In this document: positions 17,075-25,392 of the stretch, in pieces
How positions within the stretch are numbered: the stretch's first letter is position 1
Layout of the letters: the number at the start of each line of letters is the position of its first letter
Source: Mycolicibacterium austroafricanum
Lineage (GTDB): Bacteria; Actinomycetota; Actinomycetes; Mycobacteriales; Mycobacteriaceae
DNA: 64,000 nt
NCBI RefSeq assembly: GCF_000612725.1
Contig: NZ_HG964455.1
Location: 156,432 to 220,431, forward strand
Direction of reading: 5' to 3'
Translations under genes and position numbers: made by a program
The notes under the pieces: generated by a model
Seen by the model: only the letters and a program-made list of their open reading frames with translations
Databases searched by the model: none
Told to the model about the DNA's origin: nothing

Positions 17075-17109
17075 AAAAAACCCCCGTCAGCCCGGCGGCT
17101 GTACGAGGG
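17075..17109 (-). terminator. ilvB attenuator terminator
   Basis: On the minus strand a 12-bp stem (CCCTCGT and CAGCC pairing with GGCTGACGGGGG, one U-G pair and a bulged A) is followed by six T residues, 57 nt before the ilvB GTG. It lies between the leader peptide stop and ilvB, so it can end transcription before the structural genes. Its first CCC is shared with the upstream 17-bp stem, so the two structures compete. Confidence 0.9.
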
Positions 17110-17172
17110 TTGCGCGTCGATGCGGTTTTGCTATGCCCGAACCAGGGCTAGCGCGGCATCAACGCGCAACCC
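17107..17172 (-). promoter_or_regulatory. alternative 17-bp stem of the ilvB leader
   Basis: Segments 17156-17172 and 17107-17123 pair on the minus strand over 17 bp (GGGTTGCGCGTTGATGC with GCATCGACGCGCAACCC, one U-G pair). The first arm lies inside the leader-peptide codons; the second ends on the CCC that opens the terminator stem. Ribosome position on the leader therefore decides which stem forms. Confidence 0.8.
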
Positions 17173-17196
17173 AATTACTACGAGCAAGGTCTGCAT
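17131..17196 (-). CDS. ilvBNC leader peptide (attenuation)
   Basis: A 21-codon ORF from ATG 17196 to TAG 17131, starting MQTLLVVIGLR. Ten of 21 residues are Leu, Val or Ile, including the run LLVVI at positions 4-8, the end products of the operon it precedes. Its codons 9-14 form one arm of the 17-bp alternative stem. There is no clear ribosome site, but -35 and -10 boxes lie so close that the transcript would begin within 0-2 nt of the ATG, so it is probably leaderless. Leader peptides of this kind are known for ilvBNC in Corynebacterium and predicted in other Actinobacteria. Confidence 0.88.
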   Translation of the reverse strand: MQTLLVVIGLRVDAALALVRA

Positions 17197-17234
17197 AGCA
17201 GACGACGGTAGCCCGCGAACAGGCCGAAGGTCAA
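17197..17234 (-). promoter_or_regulatory. ilvB promoter
   Basis: TTGACC (17229-17234) and TACCGT (17205-17210) are spaced 18 bp on the minus strand, a good sigma-A match. The 8-nt gap to the leader ATG puts the transcription start at or next to it. The remaining bases to 17327, in front of the divergent cfp6 gene, show no other feature I can support. Confidence 0.75.
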
Positions 17235-17327
17235 ATTCGGGTCTCACCGACGAGCGCTCGCGCGTGGCGGAACCGCCCCGCCGAAGGCTGGGGGGAGGGC
17301 CGACTCGCACGGTGCAATGATGGCCCC

Positions 17328-17717
17328 ATGCGCACCCCCTCGGAGTCGGCACCGGTCGTCGTCAGGATCTCACCGATGGCACACGTGGCGATCGGCTTCC
17401 TGTCGGTGGCCCTGCTCGCGGTGGTGTTCGCAGGTCCGGCCTGGTTCATCCTGCTGTTCCTGATCCCGTTGCTGCTGTCGATCTTCGTGATGCGCTACCG
17501 CACCGTCGCCGACCGGGACACCGTCACCGCCCGCACGATGCTGCGCAGCAAGACCGTGCGCTGGGACGACATCGACGGTCTGCGCTTCGGCCGCACCGCC
17601 TGGGCGGTGGCACAGCGGCGCGACGGAACCGAGCTTTCCCTTCCGGCGGTGACGTTCTCGACCCTGCCGAGGTTGGCCGCGGCCAGCGGTGGCCGGGTGC
17701 CCAACCCCTACGAGTAG
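17328..17717 (+). CDS. cfp6: PH-domain membrane protein, Cfp6-like
   Basis: A 129-residue protein with one or two hydrophobic helices at about 17-55 and a C-terminal bacterial PH-like domain (TVTARTMLRSKTVRWDDIDGLRF). It matches the low-molecular-weight antigen 6 family (Rv3004 as I recall). Function unknown; a membrane-proximal role is likely. It is divergent from ilvB and convergent with the doxX gene, with 7 bp between stops. Confidence 0.85.
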   Translation: MRTPSESAPVVVRISPMAHVAIGFLSVALLAVVFAGPAWFILLFLIPLLLSIFVMRYRTVADRDTVTARTMLRSKTVRWDDIDGLRFGRTAWAVAQRRDGTELSLPAVTFSTLPRLAAASGGRVPNPYE

Positions 17718-17724
17718 CAGTGCG

Positions 17725-18555
17725 TCAGGCCAGCGGGTTGGTGCCGTTGAGCAGGACCCAGATCGCCACACCCGCGCCGATCCCCAGCAGCAGCGCGGCG
17801 AACGAGCCGACGAAGGGGCGGCGGGCCCAGCCACGGCCGGCGTCCAGACCGTAGCGGCCCGGGCCGACGAGGATGATCGCTGCGACGGCGCACACCAGCA
17901 CCACCTGGTACTCGTGCCCGTCGGTCAGGAACGACGACAGCCGGGCTTCCTCGTGTGCGAGGGTGGCCTCGGCCAGCACCGACGTGATCAGATACCCCAG
18001 CGCCCCGGCCGCCGCGATCGGGGTGAACAGGCCGATGACCAGGAGCGCCCCCGCGGCGATCTGACCGCCGGCAGCGACGTAGGTCAGGATGTCGGCGTGC
18101 CGGAAGCCCACCTCGGTCAGGGTGTCGCGGAAGCCGTCCAGACCGGGCCCGCCCCACCATCCGAAGACCTTCTGCAGGCCGTGGCCGATGAGCAGCACAC
18201 CGACCGCGACGCGCAGCACCAGCAGCCCGAGGTCCTGGGTGCCCCTGCGGTCGTCGCGTCGGTCGGGATCGATGACACCGACCTCGGTGGGCGCCGCCGT
18301 CGACCCGTAGGACCCGGGCGCCAGCCCGGTGCCCGGCTGCACGTACGGCAGCGGCTCCGGCTCGTTCAACAGCGCGAACGGCTGCTGGCCGGCCGGCTTG
18401 GCGGAGTCGTAACGGGGAATCGCGGTGGTCTCGAAGTCGCCGCCGTAGTGCGCGGACGGCAGATCGTCTTCCGGGTCCACCAGGCTCGCCGACGCGGGCC
18501 GCCCAGCCGAATCGTCGGGCCGCTGCCAGGGGCCGGGATCATGGGGACTCGTCAC
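17725..18555 (-). CDS. doxX: DoxX-family membrane protein
   Basis: A 276-residue protein: a polar, Pro-rich N-terminal 100 residues, then four membrane helices of the DoxX fold (LGLLVLRVAVGVLLIGHGLQKVFGWWGG near 109). Its relative in M. tuberculosis (Rv3005c) is reported to form a membrane oxidoreductase complex with SodA and SseA that handles oxidative stress. The GTG at 18555 (MTSPHDPGPW) is chosen because the frame upstream overlaps the lppZ promoter and codes unlike sequence. It is divergent from lppZ. Confidence 0.88.
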   Translation of the reverse strand: MTSPHDPGPWQRPDDSAGRPASASLVDPEDDLPSAHYGGDFETTAIPRYDSAKPAGQQPFALLNEPEPLPYVQPGTGLAPGSYGSTAAPTEVGVIDPDRRDDRRGTQDLGLLVLRVAVGVLLIGHGLQKVFGWWGGPGLDGFRDTLTEVGFRHADILTYVAAGGQIAAGALLVIGLFTPIAAAGALGYLITSVLAEATLAHEEARLSSFLTDGHEYQVVLVCAVAAIILVGPGRYGLDAGRGWARRPFVGSFAALLLGIGAGVAIWVLLNGTNPLA

Positions 18556-18692
18556 GACTGCCAGGGTAAGGGCTGACCCGGCCCGAACCGAGGATTGGCG
18601 CGGCGCGTTGAGCACCTGTTTCCGCTCCCCGGCCCAGGTCGCGGTGGGGAGCGCGTGGCGGACACTCGACGACGATCCGTAACCTGGCGTGC

Positions 18693-19814
18693 ATGAGCGA
18701 GCGTCGGTCGTGGGGACCTTTCGTCGTGCTGCTGAGCGCGGCGCTGCTTGCCGGGGCGGGCTGCGCTCGGTTCGACTCCGCGCAGTCCCAGCCATTCACC
18801 ACCGAACCGCAACTGGCGCCCGGGCCGACGTCGACGCCGCCGCCACCTCCCCCGCTGCCGGCCAAGCCGTTTCCCAAGGACTGTCCGGCCCCCGGGGTGA
18901 TGCAGGGCTGCCTGGAGAGCACCAGCGGTCTGATCATGCTGCCCGACAGCAAGTCGGCGCTGGTCGCCGAGCGCACCACCGGCGCGGTCAAGGAAGTGTC
19001 GGTGCGCGCCGAACCCGTCACCAAGATGGTGATCCCCGTCGACGGCAGCGGTGACGGCGGCCTGATGGACATCGTCATGTCCCCCACCTTCACCCAGGAC
19101 CGGCTGATGTACGCGTACGTCAGCACCCCGACCGACAACCGGGTGGTCCGAATCGTCGAGGGGGATCCGCCCAAGCCGATCCTGACCGGCATCCCCAAAG
19201 GGGTCACCGGCAACACCGGGTCGTTGATCTTCACCAGCCCGACCACCCTGGTGGTGCAGACGGGCGATGCGGGCAACCCCGCGCTGGCGGCCGATCCCGG
19301 CTCCCTGGCGGGCAAGCTTCTGCGCATCGAGCAGCCCACCACCGTCAATCAGGCGCCGACGACGACGGCGTTGTCCGGCCTTGGCCCCGGCGGGGGGTTG
19401 TGCATCGATCCCGCCGACGAGTCGCTCTACGTCACCGACCGGACACCGACGGCCGACCGGTTGCAGCGCATCACGAAGGACTCCCGGGTGTCGACGGTGT
19501 GGACCTGGCCGGATCGCCCCGGCGTGGCGGGCTGTGCGGCGCTCGACGGCACCGTGTTGGTCAACCTCGTCAACACCAAACAGACCGTGGCGGTGCGGAT
19601 GGCACCGGAAACCGGTGCGGTGACCGGGGATCCGGAGGTGGTCCGTCAGGACCAGCACGGGCATGCCTGGGCGCTGCAGGTGTCGCCGGACGGCAACGTG
19701 TGGGGAGCCACGGTCAACAAGACGTCCGGCGACGCGATGAGGCTCGACGACGTGGTGTTCCCGCTGTTCCCGCAGGGTGGCGGATTCCCCCGCACCAACG
19801 CCGACAACACCTAG
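18693..19814 (+). CDS. lppZ: lipoprotein, glucose/sorbosone dehydrogenase-like propeller
   Basis: Exported lipoprotein of 373 residues. The signal peptide ends at LAGAGC with lipidated Cys24 (the box is imperfect, Gly at -3). A Pro-rich linker PTSTPPPPPPLP follows, then a six-bladed propeller resembling soluble PQQ sugar dehydrogenases (LMDIVMSPTFTQDRLMYAYV, LGPGGGLCIDPAD). Catalytic competence is unproven. It corresponds by position and sequence character to LppZ (Rv3006). It is convergent with the histidine kinase, with a GC hairpin between. Confidence 0.87.
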   Translation: MSERRSWGPFVVLLSAALLAGAGCARFDSAQSQPFTTEPQLAPGPTSTPPPPPPLPAKPFPKDCPAPGVMQGCLESTSGLIMLPDSKSALVAERTTGAVKEVSVRAEPVTKMVIPVDGSGDGGLMDIVMSPTFTQDRLMYAYVSTPTDNRVVRIVEGDPPKPILTGIPKGVTGNTGSLIFTSPTTLVVQTGDAGNPALAADPGSLAGKLLRIEQPTTVNQAPTTTALSGLGPGGGLCIDPADESLYVTDRTPTADRLQRITKDSRVSTVWTWPDRPGVAGCAALDGTVLVNLVNTKQTVAVRMAPETGAVTGDPEVVRQDQHGHAWALQVSPDGNVWGATVNKTSGDAMRLDDVVFPLFPQGGGFPRTNADNT

Positions 19815-19824
19815 TTCGCCGAAC

Positions 19825-19841
19825 CCGCCCCTCGGGGGCGG
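19825..19841. terminator. GC hairpin between lppZ and the histidine kinase
   Basis: CCGCCCC / GGGGCGG with a TCG loop lies 10 bp after the lppZ stop and about 28 bp after the kinase stop on the other strand. It has no U tract. It is plausible as a bidirectional end point for convergent transcripts. Confidence 0.5.
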
Positions 19842-19869
19842 TGCGGGACGGGCAGGGTCGGGGGCTCCG

Positions 19870-21234
19870 CTACTCCGGCCCGTGCCCCGGCAAACGGAGC
19901 ATCAGACGCGTCCCGCCCTGCGGGCTGACCTCCAATGATGCTGTGCCGCCGTGGATCTCGGCCTGCTGAGCCACCAGCGCCAACCCGAGCCCCGAGCCCG
20001 ACCGTGACGCGGTGGTGCCCCGGTGGAAGCGTTCGAAGACCGCGGCACGTTCCTCTTCGGGGACACCTGAGCCGTTGTCGTCGACGGCGATCTCCACACC
20101 CGACTGCGAACTGACCACGCTGAGCCGGATCTGGGTCGCCCCACCGTGTTTGACCGCGTTGGCGATGGCGTTGTCGATGACCAGCCGAAGTCCCGCAGGC
20201 ATTCCCAGCATCAGCACTGTGGTCGAGGACGCCAACGACACGTCGACGCCGGGGTAATTGCGCATCGCGTCGTGGGCGGCGCGGTCGAGCAGTTCGGCGA
20301 TGTCCACCGGAACGAAGTCCTCGACTGTCGTCAGTTGGCCCTGGGCCAACCGCTCCAGGGCGGTCAGGGTCGCCTCGATCCGCGACTGCGTGCGGATCAC
20401 GTCACCGATGACTTCCTGGCGCTGCTCGGGCGCGAGGTCCAGCGTCGAGAGGACCTCCAGGTTCGTCCGCATCGCCGTCAACGGGGTGCGCAGTTCGTGC
20501 GATGCCACGGAGGCGAAATCACGGGCGGTCTCCAGCGCGGCCCGGGTGCGCTGCTGTTCGTCACCGATCCGGGCGAGCATGCCCTCGACGGCCTCGGAGA
20601 TCTCGACCGCCTCCCACACGCCGCGCACCTGCACCTCGTCGGGATTGGACTGCGCGTTGATCGCGCGGGCCTGCCGGGCGAGCAGCCGGAACGGGTTGAC
20701 CATGATCAGGCCGATGACCCAGCCGATGAGCAGTGTGCTCAGGATCACGCCGGCGCAGATCCAGAACACCCGCCAGTGCAGGCCGTCGATGCGCGCCTGG
20801 GTATCGGCGAGCGGGGCGCCGAGTGCGATCGACGCGGTTCCGGTGGTGATGGTGCGAACCCGGTACTCGACCCCTTCGATCGTGGCGTCGGCGTACCCGT
20901 TCGGCAGCTCGGGCAGCACGACCTCGGCCGGCGTGGACACCGTGATGCCGCCGATGCGGGCGGTGCGCACCAGGCCGCCCTCGGTGGGTTCCGGGCCGAC
21001 GCCGTCCTGTGCGCTGCGGAGCAGCGTGTTGACGTCGCCGAGGCTCGACAGCGAATCGAGCCGCCGGTCGAGCTGGTCGTACTGGTCGTTGGTGACACCG
21101 ACCCACACCCACACGCCCAGCGTGAGCACCAGGATGATGACGCCCAACTGGGAGAGGATGACGATCGACCGCAGCGAGAGCATCCGGAGCGGATGCTGCA
21201 GAACGCGGAAGACCAGATCCTGTATGCGCGTCAT
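19870..21234 (-). CDS. sensor histidine kinase, PrrB-like, without adjacent regulator
   Basis: Membrane sensor kinase, 454 residues: helix 1 at 22-46, an extracytoplasmic loop about 47-156, helix 2 at 157-179, HAMP about 178-232, HisKA with His246 in SHELRTPL, and HATPase with DNAIANAVKHGG, DDNGSGVP and GSGLGLALV. The HELRTPLTAMRTNLEVLSTLDL stretch and the whole kinase core resemble mycobacterial PrrB. No response regulator lies beside it; its ATG abuts the gatB stop (TAGATG), so it is coupled to gatB translation. The input signal is unknown. Confidence 0.9.
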   Translation of the reverse strand: MTRIQDLVFRVLQHPLRMLSLRSIVILSQLGVIILVLTLGVWVWVGVTNDQYDQLDRRLDSLSSLGDVNTLLRSAQDGVGPEPTEGGLVRTARIGGITVSTPAEVVLPELPNGYADATIEGVEYRVRTITTGTASIALGAPLADTQARIDGLHWRVFWICAGVILSTLLIGWVIGLIMVNPFRLLARQARAINAQSNPDEVQVRGVWEAVEISEAVEGMLARIGDEQQRTRAALETARDFASVASHELRTPLTAMRTNLEVLSTLDLAPEQRQEVIGDVIRTQSRIEATLTALERLAQGQLTTVEDFVPVDIAELLDRAAHDAMRNYPGVDVSLASSTTVLMLGMPAGLRLVIDNAIANAVKHGGATQIRLSVVSSQSGVEIAVDDNGSGVPEEERAAVFERFHRGTTASRSGSGLGLALVAQQAEIHGGTASLEVSPQGGTRLMLRLPGHGPE

Positions 21235-22746
21235 CTAGCTGCAGGCGGCCATGACAAGTTCGCGCACCCGCGCCGCATCGGCCTGCCCCTTCGTCGCCTT
21301 CATCACCGCGCCGACGATCGCGCCCGCCGCCTGCACCTTGCCGCCGCGAATCTTCTCGACCACGTCCGGGTTGGCCGCCAGCGCCTCGTCGACCGCGGCC
21401 TGGATCAGCGAGTCGTCACGCACCACAGCCAGCCCGCGGTCGGCCATCACCTGCTCGGGGTCGCCCTCGCCGGCCAGCACACCCTCGACAACCTGGCGCG
21501 CCAGCTTGTTGGACAGCTTGCCGTCCTCGACGAGCTTGACGACGGCGGCGACCTGCGCCGGCGTGATCGGAAGCGCCTCGAGTTCGACCCCTGATTCGTT
21601 GGCTTTCTGCACCAGGAAGTTGCCCCACCAGGCGCGAGCCTGATCACTGGACGCGCCGTGCTCGACGGTGGCCGCGATCAGGTCGAGCGCGCCGATGTTG
21701 ACCAGGTCGCGCATCACCTCGTCGGATATCCCCCAGTCTTGCTGGATTCGCTTGCGCGCCAACCACGGAAGCTCGGGGATCGTGGTGCGCAACTGTTCGA
21801 CGAGTTCGGCACTGGGAGCCACCGGCTCAAGGTCGGGCTCGGGGAAGTAGCGGTAGTCCTGCGCCGTCTCCTTGCTACGCCCCGGCGAGGTGTGACCGTC
21901 CTCGTGGAAGTGGCGGGTCTCCTGGTGCACGGTGGCGCCGGACTCCAGAATCGCTGCCTGCCTGCGCATCTCGTACCGAACCGCCACCTCGACGCTCTTG
22001 AGGGAGTTGACGTTCTTGGTCTCGGTGCGGGTGCCGAACTCGGCCTGCCCGATCGGCTTGAGGGAGACGTTGGAGTCGCAGCGCATCGAGCCCTGATCCA
22101 TCCGCACATCGGAAACATCCAAGGCGCGCAACAGGTCTCGCAACGCGGTGACATAGGCCCTGGCGATTTCCGGGGCGCGCTCGCCGGTGCCCTCGATCGG
22201 TTTGGTGACGATCTCGATCAGCGGAACGCCGGAGCGGTTGTAGTCGGCGAGCGAGGTGGTCGCCCCCGCGATACGCCCGGTGTCGCTGCCCAGGTGGGTC
22301 AGCTTGCCGGTGTCCTCCTCCATGTGGGCGCGCTCGATGTCCACCCGCCAGGTGGTGCCGTCGTCGAGGGGCACGTCGAGGTGACCGTTGATCGCGATCG
22401 GTTCGTCGTACTGCGAGATCTGGTAATTCTTCGGCTGGTCGGGATAGAAGTAGTTCTTCCGGGCGAACCGGCCCCAGGGCGCGATGTCGCAGTTGAGCGC
22501 CAGGCCGATGCGGATCGCGGCCTCCACGGCGGACTGGTTGAGCACGGGAAGCGAGCCGGGCAGTCCCAGGCACACCGGGCACACCTGGGTGTTGGGCTCG
22601 GCGCCGAACCTGTTCGCACAACCGCAGAACATCTTCGTCGCGGTCGACAGCTCAACGTGCACCTCAAGGCCGAGCACGGGTTCGTACTTGGCGATGACCT
22701 CGTCGTAATCGAGCAGCGGTGCGGTGTCCGAGGTCACGGAAGTCAT
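21235..22746 (-). CDS. gatB: Asp-tRNA(Asn)/Glu-tRNA(Gln) amidotransferase subunit B
   Basis: Kinase/transamidase subunit of GatCAB, which converts Glu-tRNA(Gln) to Gln-tRNA(Gln). It has 503 residues. The zinc cysteines 41, 43, 56 and 59 are intact (MFCGCANRF...QVCPVCLGLPG). The cradle domain precedes helical and YqeY tail domains at about 300-503, the tail binding the tRNA. It follows pfkA in the same direction after a 100-bp gap with a long hairpin, so it is probably separately expressed. The PrrB-like kinase gene abuts its stop. Confidence 0.97.
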   Translation of the reverse strand: MTSVTSDTAPLLDYDEVIAKYEPVLGLEVHVELSTATKMFCGCANRFGAEPNTQVCPVCLGLPGSLPVLNQSAVEAAIRIGLALNCDIAPWGRFARKNYFYPDQPKNYQISQYDEPIAINGHLDVPLDDGTTWRVDIERAHMEEDTGKLTHLGSDTGRIAGATTSLADYNRSGVPLIEIVTKPIEGTGERAPEIARAYVTALRDLLRALDVSDVRMDQGSMRCDSNVSLKPIGQAEFGTRTETKNVNSLKSVEVAVRYEMRRQAAILESGATVHQETRHFHEDGHTSPGRSKETAQDYRYFPEPDLEPVAPSAELVEQLRTTIPELPWLARKRIQQDWGISDEVMRDLVNIGALDLIAATVEHGASSDQARAWWGNFLVQKANESGVELEALPITPAQVAAVVKLVEDGKLSNKLARQVVEGVLAGEGDPEQVMADRGLAVVRDDSLIQAAVDEALAANPDVVEKIRGGKVQAAGAIVGAVMKATKGQADAARVRELVMAACS

Positions 22747-22782
22747 GCCCCGATCCTAGTGGGTCGCGTTTTCACCGCGAAC

Positions 22783-22830
22783 AGACACAAACTCGCCCCG
22801 CACAGGTGGGATTTGTGCGAGTTCGCGTCT
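22783..22830 (-). terminator. long hairpin after pfkA
   Basis: Arms 22817-22830 and 22783-22796 pair over 14 bp on the minus strand, two of them G-U, around a 20-nt loop that can itself fold. It starts 17 nt after the pfkA stop and has no U tract. It shares the CAGACACAAA end with the hairpin after etfA. Confidence 0.6.
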
Positions 22831-22846
22831 TCTCGCCGGGGAAACC

Positions 22847-23878
22847 TCAGCCGAAGAACTCGGCGGCGTCGTCGTAACGGCTCTGCGGGACCAGCTTGAG
22901 CTGGCGCACTGCATCGGCCAGCGGCACCCGCCCGATCTCCTGACCGCGCAGCGACACCATCATCCCGTACTCGCCGGCGTGAGCGGCATCAGCGGCGTTG
23001 ACGCCGAACCGGGTGGCCAGCACGCGGTCGTACGCCGTGGGCGTGCCGCCGCGCTGCACGTGCCCGAGCACCGTCACCCGGACCTCCTTGTTGATCCGCT
23101 TCTCCACCTCGATCGCCAGTTGCTGCGCGACGCCGGTGAACTTCTCGTGTCCGAACTCGTCGATCCCGCCCTGACGCAGCTGCATCGACCCCTCGGCCGG
23201 CTTCGCACCCTCGGCGACCACACAGATGAAATGCGAATCACCGCGCACGAAGCGCTGTTTGACCAACCGGCACACCTCTTCGACGTCGAACGGCTGCTCG
23301 GGGATCAGCGTCATGTGCGCACCCGAGGCCAGCCCGGCGTTCAGCGCGATCCAGCCGGCGTGGCGCCCCATCACCTCGACCAGCATCACGCGTTGATGGG
23401 ATTCCGCGGTGCTGTGCAACCGGTCGATGGCCTCGGTGGCGACGGTCAACGCGGTGTCATGGCCGAACGTCACGTCGGTGCAGTCGATGTCGTTGTCGAT
23501 CGTCTTGGGCACACCGACGACGGGGACGTTCTCCTCGGACAGCCAGTGCGCGGCGGTCAGCGTGCCCTCACCCCCGATCGGGATGAGCACGTCGATGCCG
23601 TTGTCCTCCAGCGTCTGCTTGATCTGGTCGAGGCCGGCGCGCAGCTTGTCGGGGTTCACCCGCGCGGTACCGAGCATGGTGCCGCCCTTGGCCAGCAGCC
23701 GGTCGTTGCGGTCGTCGTTGCTCAACTGGATACGGCGATCCTCCAGCAGGCCCCGCCAACCGTCCTGGAAGCCGACCACCGACGAGCCGTACCGCACATA
23801 CGAGGTCCGCACCACCGCCCTGATCACAGCGTTCAGGCCAGGACAGTCGCCGCCGCCGGTCAGCACTCCGATACGCAT
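22847..23878 (-). CDS. pfkA: 6-phosphofructokinase
   Basis: Phosphorylates fructose 6-phosphate to the 1,6-bisphosphate, the committed glycolytic step. It has 343 residues. The nucleotide loop is GGGDCPGLNAVIRAVV (8-23) and the active-site loop PKTIDNDIDCTD. The phosphoryl-donor positions are mixed: PIGGEGTL has Gly at the site that is Gly in ATP enzymes, with Glu where Asp is usual, while PKTIDND has the Lys typical of pyrophosphate-linked enzymes. Actinobacterial ATP-type enzymes show this combination, so ATP is the likelier donor. It lies between gatA and gatB. Confidence 0.95.
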   Translation of the reverse strand: MRIGVLTGGGDCPGLNAVIRAVVRTSYVRYGSSVVGFQDGWRGLLEDRRIQLSNDDRNDRLLAKGGTMLGTARVNPDKLRAGLDQIKQTLEDNGIDVLIPIGGEGTLTAAHWLSEENVPVVGVPKTIDNDIDCTDVTFGHDTALTVATEAIDRLHSTAESHQRVMLVEVMGRHAGWIALNAGLASGAHMTLIPEQPFDVEEVCRLVKQRFVRGDSHFICVVAEGAKPAEGSMQLRQGGIDEFGHEKFTGVAQQLAIEVEKRINKEVRVTVLGHVQRGGTPTAYDRVLATRFGVNAADAAHAGEYGMMVSLRGQEIGRVPLADAVRQLKLVPQSRYDDAAEFFG

Positions 23879-23895
23879 GACCCCATCTAACCCGC

Positions 23896-25392
23896 TTACA
23901 GCGCAGTCGGCAGCGGTCCTCGCGCGGCTTCATAGGCCGCGCCCACCCGGTAGAGCCGGTCGTCGGCCAGTGCCGGCGCCATGATCTGCAGGCCGACGGG
24001 CAGGTTGTCGTCGGCCGACAACCCCGACGGCACCGACATCCCGCAGTGCCCGGCCAGGTTCAGCGGCAGCGTGCACAGGTCGAACAGGTACATCGCCAGC
24101 GGGTCGTCGACCTTCTCCCCGAGGCGGAACGCGGTGGAGGGAGTCGCGGGCGACACCAGCACGTCGACGCTGCGATAGGCCTCGTCCAGATCGCGCGCGA
24201 TCAGCGTGCGCACCTTCTGCGCCTGGTTGTAGTAGGCGTCGTAGTAGCCCGCTGAGAGCGCGTACGTCCCGATCATGATGCGGCGTTTGACCTCGGCCCC
24301 GAAACCCGCCGCCCGGGTCATCGCCATGACTTCCTCGGCGCTGGTGGTGCCGTCGTCGCCGACGCGCAGGCCGTACCGCATGCCGTCGAACTTCGCCAGG
24401 TTCGACGACACCTCCGACGGCAGGATCAGGTAGTAGGCCGCCAGCGAGTGGTCGAAGTGCGGACAGTCCACCTCGCTGACCTCGGCGCCGAGTGCGGTCA
24501 GCTGTTCGACGGCCGCGGTGAACGACGCGAGCACACCCGGCTGGTAGCCCTCACCGCTGCGCAGCTGCTTCACCACGCCGATGCGTACGCCCTTGAGGTC
24601 GCCCCGGGCGCCGGCCCGGGCGGCGCCGACGACGTCGGGCACGGCGGCGTTCACCGACGTCGAGTCCCGCGGGTCGTGGCCCGCGATGACCTGGTGCAGC
24701 AGCGCGGTGTCGAGCACGGTGCGCGCGCAGGGCCCGCCCTGGTCCAGCGACGAGGCGCAGGCGATCAGGCCGTACCGCGACACCGTGCCGTAGGTGGGTT
24801 TGACGCCGACGGTCGCGGTGAGCGCCGCGGGCTGGCGGATCGATCCCCCGGTGTCCGAACCGATGGCCAGCGGTGCCTGGAATGCCGCCAGCGCCGCGGC
24901 GCTGCCGCCGCCGGAGCCGCCGGGCACGCAGTCGACGTTCCACGGGTTGCGGGTGGGCCCGTACGCGGAGTTCTCCGTCGACGACCCCATCGCGAACTCG
25001 TCCATGTTGGTCTTGCCGAGGATCGGGATACCCGCGGCGCGCAGCTTGGCGGTGACCGTCGCGTCGTACGGGGAGGTCCACCCTTCGAGGATCTTCGAGC
25101 CACAGGTGGTGGGCATGTCGGTGGTGGTGAAGACGTCCTTGAGCGCCAGCGGGACACCGGCAAGCGGCGACGGGAGTCGTTCGCCTGCGGCTGTGGCCTC
25201 GTGGATGGCCTTGTCGACGGTGGCGGCCGCGGCCAGCGCCTGGTCGCCCGCGACGTGCAGGAAGGCGTGGTACTCGGCGTCGGTGGCGGCGATCTGGTCC
25301 AGGCAGGCCTGGGTGACCTCGGTGGCGGACACCTCTTTGGCGGCGATCTTGGCCGCGAGGGTGGCGGCGTCCAGCTTGATCAGATCGGTCAT
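23896..25392 (-). CDS. gatA: Asp-tRNA(Asn)/Glu-tRNA(Gln) amidotransferase subunit A
   Basis: Glutaminase subunit of GatCAB that releases ammonia from glutamine and channels it to GatB. It has 498 residues. The amidase signature is visible: Lys in LKDVFTT (about residue 83), and GGSGGGSAAALAAF with the nucleophile in GSDTGGSIRQPAA (about 175-187), the Ser-cisSer-Lys triad. The start overlaps the gatC stop by 4 bp, showing coupling. pfkA follows after 17 bp. Confidence 0.97.
   Translation of the reverse strand: MTDLIKLDAATLAAKIAAKEVSATEVTQACLDQIAATDAEYHAFLHVAGDQALAAAATVDKAIHEATAAGERLPSPLAGVPLALKDVFTTTDMPTTCGSKILEGWTSPYDATVTAKLRAAGIPILGKTNMDEFAMGSSTENSAYGPTRNPWNVDCVPGGSGGGSAAALAAFQAPLAIGSDTGGSIRQPAALTATVGVKPTYGTVSRYGLIACASSLDQGGPCARTVLDTALLHQVIAGHDPRDSTSVNAAVPDVVGAARAGARGDLKGVRIGVVKQLRSGEGYQPGVLASFTAAVEQLTALGAEVSEVDCPHFDHSLAAYYLILPSEVSSNLAKFDGMRYGLRVGDDGTTSAEEVMAMTRAAGFGAEVKRRIMIGTYALSAGYYDAYYNQAQKVRTLIARDLDEAYRSVDVLVSPATPSTAFRLGEKVDDPLAMYLFDLCTLPLNLAGHCGMSVPSGLSADDNLPVGLQIMAPALADDRLYRVGAAYEAARGPLPTAL

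Noticed and set aside
17241..17247. GTCTCAC half-site near the ilvB promoter as a third IclR operator
   Set aside because: There is no GTGAGAC partner at the 30-bp register, and a 7-bp half-site is expected by chance.
22847..23878. Calling the phosphofructokinase pyrophosphate-dependent
   Set aside because: The Gly in GGEG is ATP-type; the Lys alone does not decide donor use in actinobacteria.
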